Positions 16,845 to 26,800 are shown, numbered from the stretch's first letter. The stretch is 64,000 nt of DNA from Pseudolysinimonas_A sp044239695 (GCF_044239695.1 NZ_JBIIAW010000002.1:1-64000); one strand, 5' to 3'. Notes: a model not told the origin generated them from the letters alone. Program-made: numbers and translations.

Positions 16845-18652
16845 CCGACGTCGACAACAAGAAGGTCAGCCACATGAAGTGGTGGGGCTGGGGCAACGAG
16901 GGCACAGCTTTCCACTGGAAGGACAAGCCCGCGTTCGCGCCGTTCGTGCTGAAGGCGGTCGGACTCGATCTGCACTCGGCGACGCCGGCGAAGGCGCCGG
17001 CGTTCGAGGAGATGACGATCGCGAAGCCCGTCGCGTCCGCCGCCTTCCTGAAGACTCTCGGCGGGATCGTCGGCGCCGATGATGTCCGCACCGACGACAT
17101 GGAGCGCGTGGTCCACGTCTACGGCAAGAGCCTGCGCGACCTCGCCCGCATCCGCGCCAACCAGGTGCTGCGCTACCCCGACGTCGTCGTCTACCCCGAC
17201 GACGAGGCGGAGGTGCAGCAGATCGTGGATGCCGCGGTCGCCGCGGATGCCGTGGTGATCCCGTTCGGCGGCGGCAGCAACATCGCGGGGTCGCTCGAGC
17301 CCGTCCCCACCGAGAAGCGCACGATCATCTCGCTCGATCTCGGCCGCCTCAACAAGGTGCTCGACATCGACCCGGACGCGGGGACGGCGCGCATCCAGGC
17401 CGGTGCCCTCGGCCCCGACCTCGAAGAGCAGCTGCAGAAGAAGGGCTGGACGATCGGGCACTTCCCCGACTCGTTCACCCACTCCACGATCGGCGGGTGG
17501 GTCGCGACCCGCTCCTCCGGCATGCAGAGCGACCGCTTCGGCGACATCGCGCAGATCGCCCGCGGCCTGCGGGTCGCGCGTCCGGGTGGGACCCTCGTCA
17601 TCCGCTCGTTGCCGTCGACCTCGACCGGCCCGAGCGTGCGCGAGATGATCCTCGGCTCGGAGGGGCGCCTGGGCGTCATCACCGAGGTGACCGCGCAGAT
17701 CCGCCGCAACGCCGAGGTGCGCGAGATCCAGGCGTACTTCTTCCCGAACTTCGAGACCGGACTTGCGGCCATGCAGGAGATCAACGAGTCCGACGCCCAC
17801 CCGTCGATCACGCGCGTCTCCGACGGGCGCGAGTCGGGCTTCTCGCTCGCCACGAGCAAGGAGCGGAAGGGCGCGGACAAGTTCCTCGCCGGTACCGTGC
17901 TGCCGCAGCTGATGAAGAGCAAGGGCTGGGCGAAGCAGCCGGGCGGACTCGACAACATCGCGCTGTCGTTCATCGGCTTCGAAGGCACCAAGGAGGGCAC
18001 CAAGTTCTCCAAGGCCATCGTCGACAAGATCGTCAAGAAGCACAACGGCATGGGCGTCGGCACCGGCCCGGGCGTGCTCTACGACCAGAAGAAATTCGAC
18101 ACCCCGTACCTGCGCGACTTCCTGCTCGACTACGGCGCCGTCGGCGACGTCTCCGAGACGGCGGCCCCGTGGTCGAAGCTCCAGGCGGTCTACGACGGCA
18201 CGATCAAGGCCGCCGAGGACGCGTACGCGTCGATCGGGATCAAGGGCTGGATCATGGCGCACATGTCGCACTCGTACCACTCGGGCGCGTGCCTGTACTT
18301 CACCTTCGCGTTCGTCGAGAAGAGCGACATGCTCGCCGAGTACGACGTCGTGAAGTCGGCGATCCAGCAGGCGTTCATCGACAACGGCGCGACGCTCTCC
18401 CACCACCACGGCGTCGGTGTGGAGCATTCGCCGTGGATGGAGCAGGACATCTCGAGCCAGGGCGTCGCCGTCATGGCGGGGCTGTTCAGCGCAACCGACC
18501 CGAAGAACAACCTCAACCCCGGCAAGATCCTCGGCGCGAAGCCGCAGGCGTCGGGCCCGAAGGCTGCCGCGGGGGCGACGAAGACGGCCGCCGCGAAGGC
18601 ACCGGCCGCGCGCAAGCCGGCCGCGAAGAAGCCCGCCACGCAGAAGGCGTAG
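16841..18652 (+). CDS. Alkyldihydroxyacetonephosphate synthase (AGPS-like FAD enzyme), 603 aa
   Basis: VAO-type flavoprotein. N-terminal HMKWWGWGNEG is typical of AGPS. FAD-binding PFGGGSNIAGS near residue 145, HSTIGGWVATRSSGM near 214 and the active-site histidine run SHHHGVG near 525 match alkyl-DHAP synthases, which exchange the acyl chain of acyl-DHAP for a fatty alcohol to form the ether bond. C-terminal tail (about 565-603) is a Lys/Ala/Pro-rich, histone-H1-like extension (KAPAARKPAAKKPATQKA) not part of the enzyme fold. ATG overlaps the PlsC stop. It defines the cluster as ether-lipid biosynthesis. Confidence 0.88.
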   Translation: MTDVDNKKVSHMKWWGWGNEGTAFHWKDKPAFAPFVLKAVGLDLHSATPAKAPAFEEMTIAKPVASAAFLKTLGGIVGADDVRTDDMERVVHVYGKSLRDLARIRANQVLRYPDVVVYPDDEAEVQQIVDAAVAADAVVIPFGGGSNIAGSLEPVPTEKRTIISLDLGRLNKVLDIDPDAGTARIQAGALGPDLEEQLQKKGWTIGHFPDSFTHSTIGGWVATRSSGMQSDRFGDIAQIARGLRVARPGGTLVIRSLPSTSTGPSVREMILGSEGRLGVITEVTAQIRRNAEVREIQAYFFPNFETGLAAMQEINESDAHPSITRVSDGRESGFSLATSKERKGADKFLAGTVLPQLMKSKGWAKQPGGLDNIALSFIGFEGTKEGTKFSKAIVDKIVKKHNGMGVGTGPGVLYDQKKFDTPYLRDFLLDYGAVGDVSETAAPWSKLQAVYDGTIKAAEDAYASIGIKGWIMAHMSHSYHSGACLYFTFAFVEKSDMLAEYDVVKSAIQQAFIDNGATLSHHHGVGVEHSPWMEQDISSQGVAVMAGLFSATDPKNNLNPGKILGAKPQASGPKAAAGATKTAAAKAPAARKPAAKKPATQKA

Positions 18653-18695
18653 CGGGCTTCTCAGGATGCCGTGAGCGGGAGGGATCCCGCGGCGG

Positions 18696-19211
18696 TCAGT
18701 CCTCGAACATGCCGTCGAGCGAGACGTCGATGTCGTCGAGCAGGTCGCTCACGTCACCGGTGATGTCGCCCGTGATGTCGCCGACGGTGCTGTCGAGCAG
18801 GTCGTCGACGGTCGCGTCGACGCCGTCGATCGCGGTGTCGTTCCCCGACCCGATCGCGGCGTCGTTGCCCGAGCCCAGGACGTTGCCCGACCCGAGGTGG
18901 GTGCCGTTCAGGCTCTCGTTGCCGATCGCGTTGCCGTTGGCGATGCCTCCGCCGAGCAGGTCGCCGGAGAGGACGTCGCCGGTGTTGACCTCGGGGGCCA
19001 CGATGACGGGCGACTCGTTGGAGACGTCGCCACCGGTGTAGTCGCCGCCGTGGTACGTGCCGCCGAACAGCTCGGTGGTCTTGCTGGTGTTCCAGATCGT
19101 CGACGTCGACTCGCTGTCGTCAGCCATCGCGGGGGCGGTGGCGCCGAGCGCGAGCGCGGCCGTGGCCGTGACGCCGAGGATTCCGAATGCGGTCTTCTTG
19201 CGGGTGTTCAT
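18696..19211 (-). CDS. Secreted Gly/Asn/Asp-rich repeat protein, 171 aa
   Basis: Sec signal peptide (MNTRKKTAFGILGV, hydrophobic core, AMA cleavage site near residue 30). The mature part is rich in G, N, S and D with short degenerate repeats such as GNAIGN, GSGNVLGSGN, GSGNDTAIDG and DITGDITGD. These resemble Asp/Gly repeats but lack a canonical RTX consensus. AAGGAG lies 9 bases before the ATG at 19211. No anchor motif seen; function unknown, probably extracellular. Confidence 0.65.
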   Translation of the reverse strand: MNTRKKTAFGILGVTATAALALGATAPAMADDSESTSTIWNTSKTTELFGGTYHGGDYTGGDVSNESPVIVAPEVNTGDVLSGDLLGGGIANGNAIGNESLNGTHLGSGNVLGSGNDAAIGSGNDTAIDGVDATVDDLLDSTVGDITGDITGDVSDLLDDIDVSLDGMFED

Positions 19212-19498
19212 TTCAGCGAACTCCTTGGGGATTTCCGTCGACCGGGAGCGGCCCGGTCGACTGTCGGCCGAGGCTCTCCCGGGCGACAGTGGGGGTCCGG
19301 TGCGCACCCCGGAACCGGATTGCCGACGTGACCCCCGCTCGGGGGTCGAGAGGCCGTGACCCGATGTCTTCCTGACAATGTGGGGAGCCGATTCGCCCAA
19401 CATCTCGGGCCGCTGCCGCGCTCGCTGGCAGCAGGCTGAGAGGACGCCGGGACCTGCGGCGTCACCGGGTGGTAATGGCGGCGGGTACCGTTGGCGGG

Positions 19499-20413
19499 GT
19501 GTTCTCCCCGCTTCTCTCCCCCGAGGTCGCCGAGGCCCTGAACGCCGGTCGTCCGGTGGTCGCCCTCGAGTCGACGATCATCTCCCACGGCCTGCCGCGC
19601 CCGCGCAACCACGAGGCGGCGCTCGAGTTCGAGACGATCCTGCGTGAGCGCGGCGTCGTGCCCGCGACGATCGCGGTGCTCGACGGCATCCCGCGCATCG
19701 GCCTCGACGCCGACGGCGTGCGGCGCATCGCCGAGGAGGACCTCGCCAAGGCGTCCGTGCGGGACCTGCCGATCCTCGCCGCCCTCGGGCGCTCGGGTGC
19801 GACGACCGTGGCCGCCACCGCGCGGCTCGCCGCGCTCGCCGGCATCCGCGTGTTCGCGACCGGCGGTCTCGGCGGGGTGCACCGAGGCGCGAACGCGACC
19901 TTCGACGAGTCGGCCGACCTGCCGACCCTGGCCGAGAACGCCGTCACCGTCGTCAGCGCGGGCGTGAAGAGCGTGCTCGACATCCCCGCCACTCTCGAGC
20001 GCCTCGAGACGCTCAGCATCCCTGTGGTCGGCTACGGCACCCGGGAGTTCCCGGCGTTCTGGCTGCGCGAGTCCGGGTACCAGCTGGACTGGGCCGTGGA
20101 GGGGGCCGCCGAGGTCGCGGCGATCATGCGCGCCCGCGACGACCTCGGCGCCCGCCAGGGGCTCATCGTCGCCAACCCGGTGCCGCTCGGCCAGCAGTGG
20201 GACCCGGCGGAGCACGATCGGGTGCTGAGCACGGCGTGGAAGGCCGCGGAGACGGCCGGGGTGCGCGGCAAGGCGGTCACGCCGTTCCTGCTCGGCTACA
20301 TCGTCGACGCCTCCGGAGGGCGCAGCCTCGAGGTCAACCTCGATCTCGCCCGCAACAACGTGCGGGTCGCCGCCGAGATCGCGCACGCCTGGTCGGCGTT
20401 GCCGCCTGCCTGA
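19499..20413 (+). CDS. psuG: Pseudouridine-5'-phosphate glycosidase
   Basis: Manganese-dependent enzyme splitting pseudouridine 5'-phosphate into uracil and ribose 5-phosphate. Family landmarks: VALESTIISHGLPRP near the N-terminus, TTVAATARLAALAGIRVFAT, GGLGGVHRGA, AGVKSVLDIPATLE and LEVNLDLARNNVRVAAEIA at the C-terminus. GTG at 19499 is chosen over the open upstream codons (from 19469) because TACCGT ends 7 bases before it, matching the leaderless layout. Overlaps psuK by TGATG. Confidence 0.92.
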   Translation: MFSPLLSPEVAEALNAGRPVVALESTIISHGLPRPRNHEAALEFETILRERGVVPATIAVLDGIPRIGLDADGVRRIAEEDLAKASVRDLPILAALGRSGATTVAATARLAALAGIRVFATGGLGGVHRGANATFDESADLPTLAENAVTVVSAGVKSVLDIPATLERLETLSIPVVGYGTREFPAFWLRESGYQLDWAVEGAAEVAAIMRARDDLGARQGLIVANPVPLGQQWDPAEHDRVLSTAWKAAETAGVRGKAVTPFLLGYIVDASGGRSLEVNLDLARNNVRVAAEIAHAWSALPPA

Positions 20414-21309
20414 TGACCACCGAGCCCCGTCGTATCGTCGTCGTCGGCGACGTCATGAACGACATCGTCGTGGTGCCGCGCGGAGCGATCCGCGGCGACA
20501 CCGACACCGACGCCCGCATCCAACCCCGTCCCGGAGGCTCCGCCGCCAACACCGCCGCCTGGGCGGGTTCCCTCGGCGCCGCGGTCGATTTCCTCGGGAC
20601 CGTGGGCTCGGCCGACGCCGACTACCACGCGGAGGCGTTGCGCAACTGCGGGGTCGAGCCGCACCTCCACGTCGAGCCCGGGATGCCGACCGGGACGATC
20701 GTGCTCATCATCGAGGGGCAGAGCCGCTCGATGCTCACCGATCGTGGCGCCAACGCCGCCCTGCGCGATGCGCTGCTGACCGACGCCGTACTCGATGCGG
20801 CCGGGGTGGTGCACGTCAGCGGATACACGATCACGAAGGACTACGGCCGCGGGGCGCCTCGGGCGATGATCGCCCACGCCCGCGACCGCGGCATCCCGGT
20901 GTCGGTGGATCCGGCATCGACCGGATACCTCGCCGACTACGGCGTCGAGCGGTTCCTCGAGGAGATGCGCGGCGTCGACATCGTCTTCCCCAATGCCGCC
21001 GAAGGGGCGCTGCTCTCGGGTGAGACCGATCCCCAGCGCATCGGGACCGTGCTGCTCGAACGCTTCCCGATGGTCGTGCTCAAGCAGGGTGCCGCGGGGG
21101 CGATCCTCTTCCGGCGCGGTGTCCCCGCGCTCGCCGTCGCCGCCCCGCGGATCGACAACTTCGTCGACCCGACCGGTGCGGGCGACGCCTTCGCCGCGGG
21201 CTTCCTCGCGCGCTGGATCCGGGATGGCGACGCCGAGGCCTCGGTGCGGGATGCGGTCGGCGCGGCGGCCCGAGCCGTGATGCTCATCGGCGGCCGCCCA
21301 CCCGTCTAG
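20413..21309 (+). CDS. psuK: PfkB-family carbohydrate kinase, probable pseudouridine kinase
   Basis: Ribokinase fold: N-terminal VVGDVMNDIVV, GGSAANTA near residue 38, and the C-terminal PfkB signature DPTGAGDAFAAGFLA near 254 with catalytic Asp. It is fused translationally to psuG (TGATG), so it most likely phosphorylates pseudouridine to feed PsuG. No pseudouridine transporter lies beside it. The 298-aa length is normal for the family; substrate is inferred from context. Confidence 0.8.
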   Translation: MTTEPRRIVVVGDVMNDIVVVPRGAIRGDTDTDARIQPRPGGSAANTAAWAGSLGAAVDFLGTVGSADADYHAEALRNCGVEPHLHVEPGMPTGTIVLIIEGQSRSMLTDRGANAALRDALLTDAVLDAAGVVHVSGYTITKDYGRGAPRAMIAHARDRGIPVSVDPASTGYLADYGVERFLEEMRGVDIVFPNAAEGALLSGETDPQRIGTVLLERFPMVVLKQGAAGAILFRRGVPALAVAAPRIDNFVDPTGAGDAFAAGFLARWIRDGDAEASVRDAVGAAARAVMLIGGRPPV

Positions 21310-21324
21310 CGTCGTCCTGCAGGC

Positions 21325-22656
21325 TCAGCGTTTCAGGCTCGCGAATGCGTCGAGCGCCTGCCGCCGGGATTCGGCGAGGTCGACGATCGGCGCGAGCAGC
21401 TCCTCTGCAGGCACCCAGTCGCGCACGTAGTGCCCGTCGGGGTCGAACTTCCTCGCCTGCAGCTCCGGGTTGAACACCCGGAAGTAGGGGGCGGCGTCGG
21501 CCCCGGAACCGGCGACCCACTGCCAGTTGCCGGGGTTGCTCGCCTCGTCGGCGTCGACGAGCGTGTCCCAGAACCACTCCTCGCCGATGCGCCAGTGCCG
21601 CAGCAGGTTCTTCACGAGGAACGAGGCGACGACCATGCGCACCCGGTTGTGCATCGACCCGGTGCGCCACAGTTCGCGCATGCCGGCATCCACGAGGGGG
21701 ATGCCGGTGCGGCCCTGCTGCCAGGCCTCGACCTCGAGCCCGCGATCCCAGGACCACGGGAACGCGTCGTAGGCGGCGCGGTAGTTGCGGGTGGCGAGGT
21801 CGGGGTTGGCGTAGAGGATCGACCAGTTGAAGTCGCGCCAGCCGACCTCGGAGAGGAACTTCGGCACGTTCGTCCGGGCGGCGGGGGAGAGGTCGCCGTG
21901 CATCCGGTGCCAGATCTGCGTCGGGGAGATCTCACCGAACCGCAGGTGGGGACTCAGGTTGGAGGTGCCGATCGCGGGCTCGTCGCGGCGGTGGTAGTCG
22001 GCGAGGCCCTCGTCGGCGAACGCCTCGAGGCGCCGGGCGGCTGCGGCTTCCCCGGGCTCCCAGGTCTCGCGCAGACCCTCCGCCCAGTCGGGGCGTGTGG
22101 GAAGCAGCTCCCAGCTCGCCAGGTCGTCGGATGCCGGGGCCGGGCCCCCGGGGAGCTCGCGGGGAGCGGGAAGCGGTTCGCGCATCGGGCGCTCGCGGGC
22201 GGCCCGCCAGAAGGGCGTGAAGACCTGGTACGGCTCTCCGGCGGCGGTCGTGACCTCCCAGGGCTCGACGAGCAGGTTGGCCGCGAACGACGCCACCTCG
22301 ACCCCGTCGGCTCGGAGGGTCGACGTGAGGCGGGCATCCACCTCCCGGCTTGCACCGTAGCGGCGGTTCCAGAAGACCGCCTCCGCCCCGGTCTCGGCGA
22401 CGAGAGTCGGGAGGACGTCCTCGGCGGACCCGCGCCTCAGGAGGAGCCGGCCCCCGCGCTTGTGGATCTCGGCCGCGTGCGCCCTGAGCGAGTGATGGAG
22501 CCACCAGAGGGTCGCGCCGCCGAGGGGTCGGATGCCGGGGCTCTCCTGGTCGAACAGGTACAGCAGCACGACCGGGCCGCCGCGGTCGAGCGCCGCGTGG
22601 AGAGCCGGGTGGTCGGCGAGTCGCAGATCGTCGCGGAACCAGACGATCGAAGTCAC
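21325..22656 (-). CDS. phr: Deoxyribodipyrimidine photolyase
   Basis: 443-aa cryptochrome/photolyase. N-terminal antenna domain starts TSIVWFRDDLRLADHPAL; FAD-binding domain includes TSNLSPHLRFGEIS near residue 230, WQQGRTGIPLVDAGMRELW near 310, HNRVRMVVASFLVKNLL and SNPGNWQWVAGSGADAAPYF near 385. Uses blue light to reverse cyclobutane pyrimidine dimers. GTG start with TAGGCT exactly 6 bases upstream (22663-22668, minus strand), consistent with a leaderless transcript. Convergent with psuK. Confidence 0.93.
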   Translation of the reverse strand: MTSIVWFRDDLRLADHPALHAALDRGGPVVLLYLFDQESPGIRPLGGATLWWLHHSLRAHAAEIHKRGGRLLLRRGSAEDVLPTLVAETGAEAVFWNRRYGASREVDARLTSTLRADGVEVASFAANLLVEPWEVTTAAGEPYQVFTPFWRAARERPMREPLPAPRELPGGPAPASDDLASWELLPTRPDWAEGLRETWEPGEAAAARRLEAFADEGLADYHRRDEPAIGTSNLSPHLRFGEISPTQIWHRMHGDLSPAARTNVPKFLSEVGWRDFNWSILYANPDLATRNYRAAYDAFPWSWDRGLEVEAWQQGRTGIPLVDAGMRELWRTGSMHNRVRMVVASFLVKNLLRHWRIGEEWFWDTLVDADEASNPGNWQWVAGSGADAAPYFRVFNPELQARKFDPDGHYVRDWVPAEELLAPIVDLAESRRQALDAFASLKR

Positions 22657-22710
22657 GACGTCAGCCTAGGAGGACTGTTCGAGGGGGAGTGGACTCTTGA
22701 CGACGTGCCG

Positions 22711-22785
22711 TTAAGAGGATTGAGGGTCGGCCGCAGAGGCGAGCGGCCGACCCTCTCCCTTGCACCAAGAGTGTCCTGCAATCAC
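22711..22785 (-). CDS. Possible 24-aa small protein or leader peptide upstream of phr
   Basis: GTG at 22785, preceded by GGAGG at a 9-base spacing, opens a 24-codon frame (begins MIAGHSWCKGEGRP) ending in TAA at 22711. A perfect 13-bp hairpin (22722-22755) lies inside its second half, and a promoter-like pair sits upstream. It could be an independent small gene or a leader peptide. No family recognised. Confidence 0.3.
   Translation of the reverse strand: MIAGHSWCKGEGRPLASAADPQSS
22722..22755. repeat. Perfect 13-bp inverted repeat (hairpin)
   Basis: Arms GAGGGTCGGCCGC (22722-22734) and GCGGCCGACCCTC (22743-22755) with an 8-base loop. No T-run follows in either direction, so it is not a standard terminator. 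It lies in the 290-base gap between phr and the GNAT gene. Confidence 0.7.
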
Positions 22786-22827
22786 ATTCCGCACCCTCCG
22801 CCACAGCAAACGGTGGGCGCTGAAATG

Positions 22828-22856
22828 AATGTATAACGAGAAGGTAACGGTGTCTA
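22828..22856 (-). promoter_or_regulatory. Promoter-like sequence directed toward phr
   Basis: On the minus strand TAGACA (22851-22856) and TACATT (22828-22833) are separated by 17 bp, a good sigma70-type pair. It would transcribe the small ORF and hairpin at 22711-22785. phr also has its own TAGGCT box. Confidence 0.45.
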
Positions 22857-22946
22857 GTTATCGAACCGTTATTTTTCTGAGACTTGGCTTGGAGCCCGCC
22901 CGGCTCCCCTGTGAGACCCGCCGCGCCCGCTGTCTAGGGTGGTTCC

Positions 22947-23819
22947 GTGCGCGCCGATGACGTGTCCTGGGACGGCCTCGTCCCTGCCGACCTCGACGAC
23001 CTGACGGCTCTCGCCGTCCGCTGCCTCGCGACGGACGGCGGGCTGCCGCTGACCGCGGAAGCGGACTTCGTGCGTCGACGCTGGACAGTCGAGGGCTCGA
23101 CGACCCGCCTCGGCCGCGACGGCGGCGGCATCCTCGTGGCCGCCGCGCGGGTCCGCGTCTCCGCCGGGGTTGCGACGGTCGCCACGCTGGTCGATCCCGC
23201 GGCGCGGGCTCACGGGGCTCCCGCCGAACTGCTGGACTGGGCCCTGGGCGAGGCCGCGCGCCGAGCCCGGTCGGCGATTGTCGAGACCGAGTCGCTGACG
23301 GCCGAGCAGGCCGCGCTGTTGACCGAGCGGGGGCTGCGCCAGGTGTTCGCTGAAGACGTGCTGCGCATCGACCTGACCGAGCCGGTCGCTCCGCGGAGCT
23401 GGCCCGCCGGCGCGATCCTGCACCCGTGGACCGCCGAGACGGCATCCCGGTTCTTCGCGGTCTACGAGGCCGCCTTCCGTGATCGCCCGGGCTTCCCCGG
23501 CCAGTCGGCCGCGACCTGGATCGGCGGCCTCGTCGACGACGGGTTTCGGCCGGAGGCGTCGCTCCTGGTGGAGCTTCCCGGGCGCGGCGACGTGGGCTTC
23601 GTCACCGCAGCGGAGGCCTGGATCGATCAGGTCGGCGTGATCCCCGCGGTCCGCGGTCGGGGACTCGGCGCCGCGCTGACGGCGGAGTCGCTCGACCGTC
23701 TGCGCGCCGACGGCGCGATGGAAGCCTGGCTGAACGTCAACGTCGACAACCCGGCGAAGACCGTGTACCTCCGGCTCGGGTTCGTCGTCGCCGGGCGGCG
23801 GGCGCGTTTCGCGGCCTAG
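22947..23819 (+). CDS. Tandem GNAT acetyltransferase-like protein, 290 aa
   Basis: Two GNAT-type halves. The C-terminal one (about residues 150-288) has the acetyl-CoA loop VRGRGLGAALTAESL and the closing WLNVNVDNPAKTVYLRLGF; the N-terminal half is degenerate. This two-domain layout and length resemble mycothiol synthase MshD, but identity as MshD is uncertain. GTG start with TAGGGT 6 bases upstream. Its TAG stop and the TAG stop of eccC on the other strand share the CTAG at 23816-23819. Confidence 0.7.
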   Translation: MRADDVSWDGLVPADLDDLTALAVRCLATDGGLPLTAEADFVRRRWTVEGSTTRLGRDGGGILVAAARVRVSAGVATVATLVDPAARAHGAPAELLDWALGEAARRARSAIVETESLTAEQAALLTERGLRQVFAEDVLRIDLTEPVAPRSWPAGAILHPWTAETASRFFAVYEAAFRDRPGFPGQSAATWIGGLVDDGFRPEASLLVELPGRGDVGFVTAAEAWIDQVGVIPAVRGRGLGAALTAESLDRLRADGAMEAWLNVNVDNPAKTVYLRLGFVVAGRRARFAA

Positions 23820-26800
23820 GCTTCCGCGTCGCCGCCGGGCGTGCCCGGACCCCCTGACGGCGCCGCATGCCGGGGTTCGGATGCGACCGGTGGCGCCGCC
23901 GCGGCGATGTCGGGCGCCGGCGGCAGCGCGATCTGGATCTGCCGGGGCGGCTCGCTGCGTCGGAGCAGCCGGGCGCGACCGGGGATCGCGGGTGTCGGCC
24001 AGGTGCCGGGCCACAACTGCCCCTCGCTGCGCTCGCCGGAGAGCAGCACGCCGGTCGCGCCGAGGTCCTTGAGCGCCTGCAGCGTCGGCTCGAACAGCGC
24101 CCGCGCGCTTCCGGCGACCGGGCGCGTCACGATCACGTTGAGGGCCAGATCGCGCGCTTGCGGCAGATAGGGCACGAGCGGCTCGAGCGGCGAGCGCCCT
24201 CCGGCGGAGAGGATGTCGAGGTCGTCGGCGATCACCACGATGCGCGGCGTCGTGCCGCCCTCGCTCTGGCGCTTCTCGAGCTCAGCGGCGACGGCGGCGG
24301 CGAGTTCGCGCGCCCGCGGCCCGGTGGCTCCGTGCCCGCCGAGGTACTCGTTCGGGATCGACGCCGCGAGCCGGCCGCGCGGCTCCATGAGCGCGATCAC
24401 CAGTTCGTCGGGGGTGTGCCGGGCGATGAGACCGCGCACCACGAGGTCGAGAAGGGCGGACTTGCCGCTCTCCGGGTCGCCGAGCACGAGTACGTGCTGG
24501 TCGCGCCCCGCGAGGTCGAGGAGCGCGGGCTCCATCGTGTCCTGCCGCAGGCCGATCGGGATGCGCTCGGGCTCGTCGAACTCGTCGGGCAGCTCGGTGA
24601 CCTCCAGGCGTTCGGGCAGCCGCCGGATCGGCGCGGCCGAGGGGCCGCTCCAGGCGGCCGCCGTGCGCGCGGCGAGTTCGGCCAGCGCCTCGCCGAGGCG
24701 CTCGTCGGGCACGTCGTCGACCGACGGCAGAGCGACCTGGGCGAACAGCTCGTCCTCGGTGAGCACGCGGCCGGGTTGCACGATGGTCGCGTTGAGTCGC
24801 CGCGAGATCGTCGACTCGCCCGGGTCGTTGAGCCGCAGCTCGTACCGGTTCCCGATGAGCGGCTGCAGGCGCATCGGCACCTCGGCCCAGCGGGTGAGCG
24901 TCACGACCAGGTGGATGCCGTACGACCCGCCGCGGGTGAGCAGCTCGGCGAGCGGCGCCTCGAGGTGCTCGAAGTCGCCACGGGTCTGCCCGTAGCCGTC
25001 GACCAGGAGGAGGACATCCGCCGAGACGATCTTCGGTACCTCGCCGGCCGCGTGCAGGGCACGGAACCCGGCCAGCGACTCGATGCGCTTGTCGCGGAAG
25101 AACTTCTCGCGGGCCCCCAGCATCGCGAGCATCTCCTCGAGCAGCCGGGTCTGCGATTCGCCGTCGTTGCGGGATGCCACCCCGCCGACGTGCGGGAACG
25201 CCTCGAGCCGGGCGAGCCCGGCTCCGGACAGATCGAGCCCGTAGATGGTGACCTCGGCCGGGGTACGCGTCGTTGCGATGCCCGCGGCGATCGTGCGCAG
25301 CATCGTCGTCCGACCGCTCTGCGGGGCACCGATGATCGCGTGGTGCCCGCCGCCGCGGGTGAGGTCGATCGTCCAGTCGCCTTGGCGCTGCCGGGCGGGG
25401 TCGTCGAGCAGGCCGATCGGCACCTGCAGACCCGTGCGGCCGCCGTCGAGCACCTCGAACAGCGGCACGCGCTCGGGCAGGGGCGGCAGCCAGACGGCGG
25501 TCGCCGATGCCGCGGGGGCGTGGAGACGGGCGACCGCGAGGTCGATGAGCGGCGTGTCCGAGGTCGCGCCGACCTGCCGACCGGGCAGCAGCTCGTCGAG
25601 CGACGCCTGCAGCGTGTTGTACACCGGCAGGGGCAGCACGCTGGGCCGCACATCGTCGTCGATGAGCGCGGGGCCGGCAGCGGGGCCGGCGACATAGCCC
25701 GACTTGAAGCGCTCGTAGACCGAGGTGTCGACCTTCAGGTACCCGTACCCCGGCACGGGCGGCAGATGGAAGGCGTCCGGGGTGTTGAGGATGACGCTCG
25801 ACTCCTGCTCGGAGAACGTGCGCAGGCCGATCCGGTACGAGAGGTAGGTGTCGAGGCCGCGCAGGCGCCCGCCCTCGATCCGCTGACTGGAGAGCAGCAT
25901 GTGCACGCCGATCGAGCGGCCGATGCGGCCGATCGTGAGCAGCAGGTCGATGAACTCGGGCTCGGCCGTCAGCAGTTCGCCGAACTCGTCGATGACCAGC
26001 AGCAGGTGCGGCATCGGGGGCAGGGCCGGATTGAGCCGCCGGGCTTCGCGGTACGCGGTGATCGAGTCGTACCCGCCGAGGTCGCGCAGCTGCTGCTGGC
26101 GCCGCACGATCTCGCCGTTGATCGACGAGCGGGCGCGCTCGATGAGCCCCGCCTCGCCCTCGAGGTTGTCGATCAGGCCGGCGAGGTGGGGCAGCGGCTG
26201 GAACGGGCTGAACGCCGCGCCGCCCTTGTAGTCGACGAGGATCATCGACAGATCCTCGGGCGAATGCCGCACCGCGAGCGAGAGCAGCAGCGTGCGCAGG
26301 AATTCGCTCTTGCCGGAGCCCGTGGCGCCGATGCAGATGCCGTGCGGACCCATGCCGCCCTGCGCGGCCTCCTTGAGGTCGATCTCGATCGCACCGCCGT
26401 CGTCGTCGGTCCCGACCGGCACGCGCAGGAACGACGCCCCCGCGCGGCGGGTCCACGCCGCCGGCCCGATCGCGTCGACGGACTCCACGCCGAGAAGGTC
26501 GAGCGGACCCACCTCGCGCAGCGTGCCGCCGCCGGAACGGGACTCGGGCGAGAGGCGCAGCGGCGCGAGTTCCCGGGCGATCGCCGCGAGCAGCGCCGGG
26601 GATGCCGCATCCACCGTGCCGGCGATCGTGCTGCCGGTCGTGAGATCCTCGACCAGCAGGCCGCCGTCGGCGTCGACGGTGAGCCGCAGGGTCGTCTCGC
26701 TCGGCTCGTGCAGGCGCTCGCCGACGACCGCGACCGTGACGACGCCGGGCGTCGCGCCGCCCGCGAAGCCGCGAGCCGGGGCGGCCGGGCTGTCGAGCAC

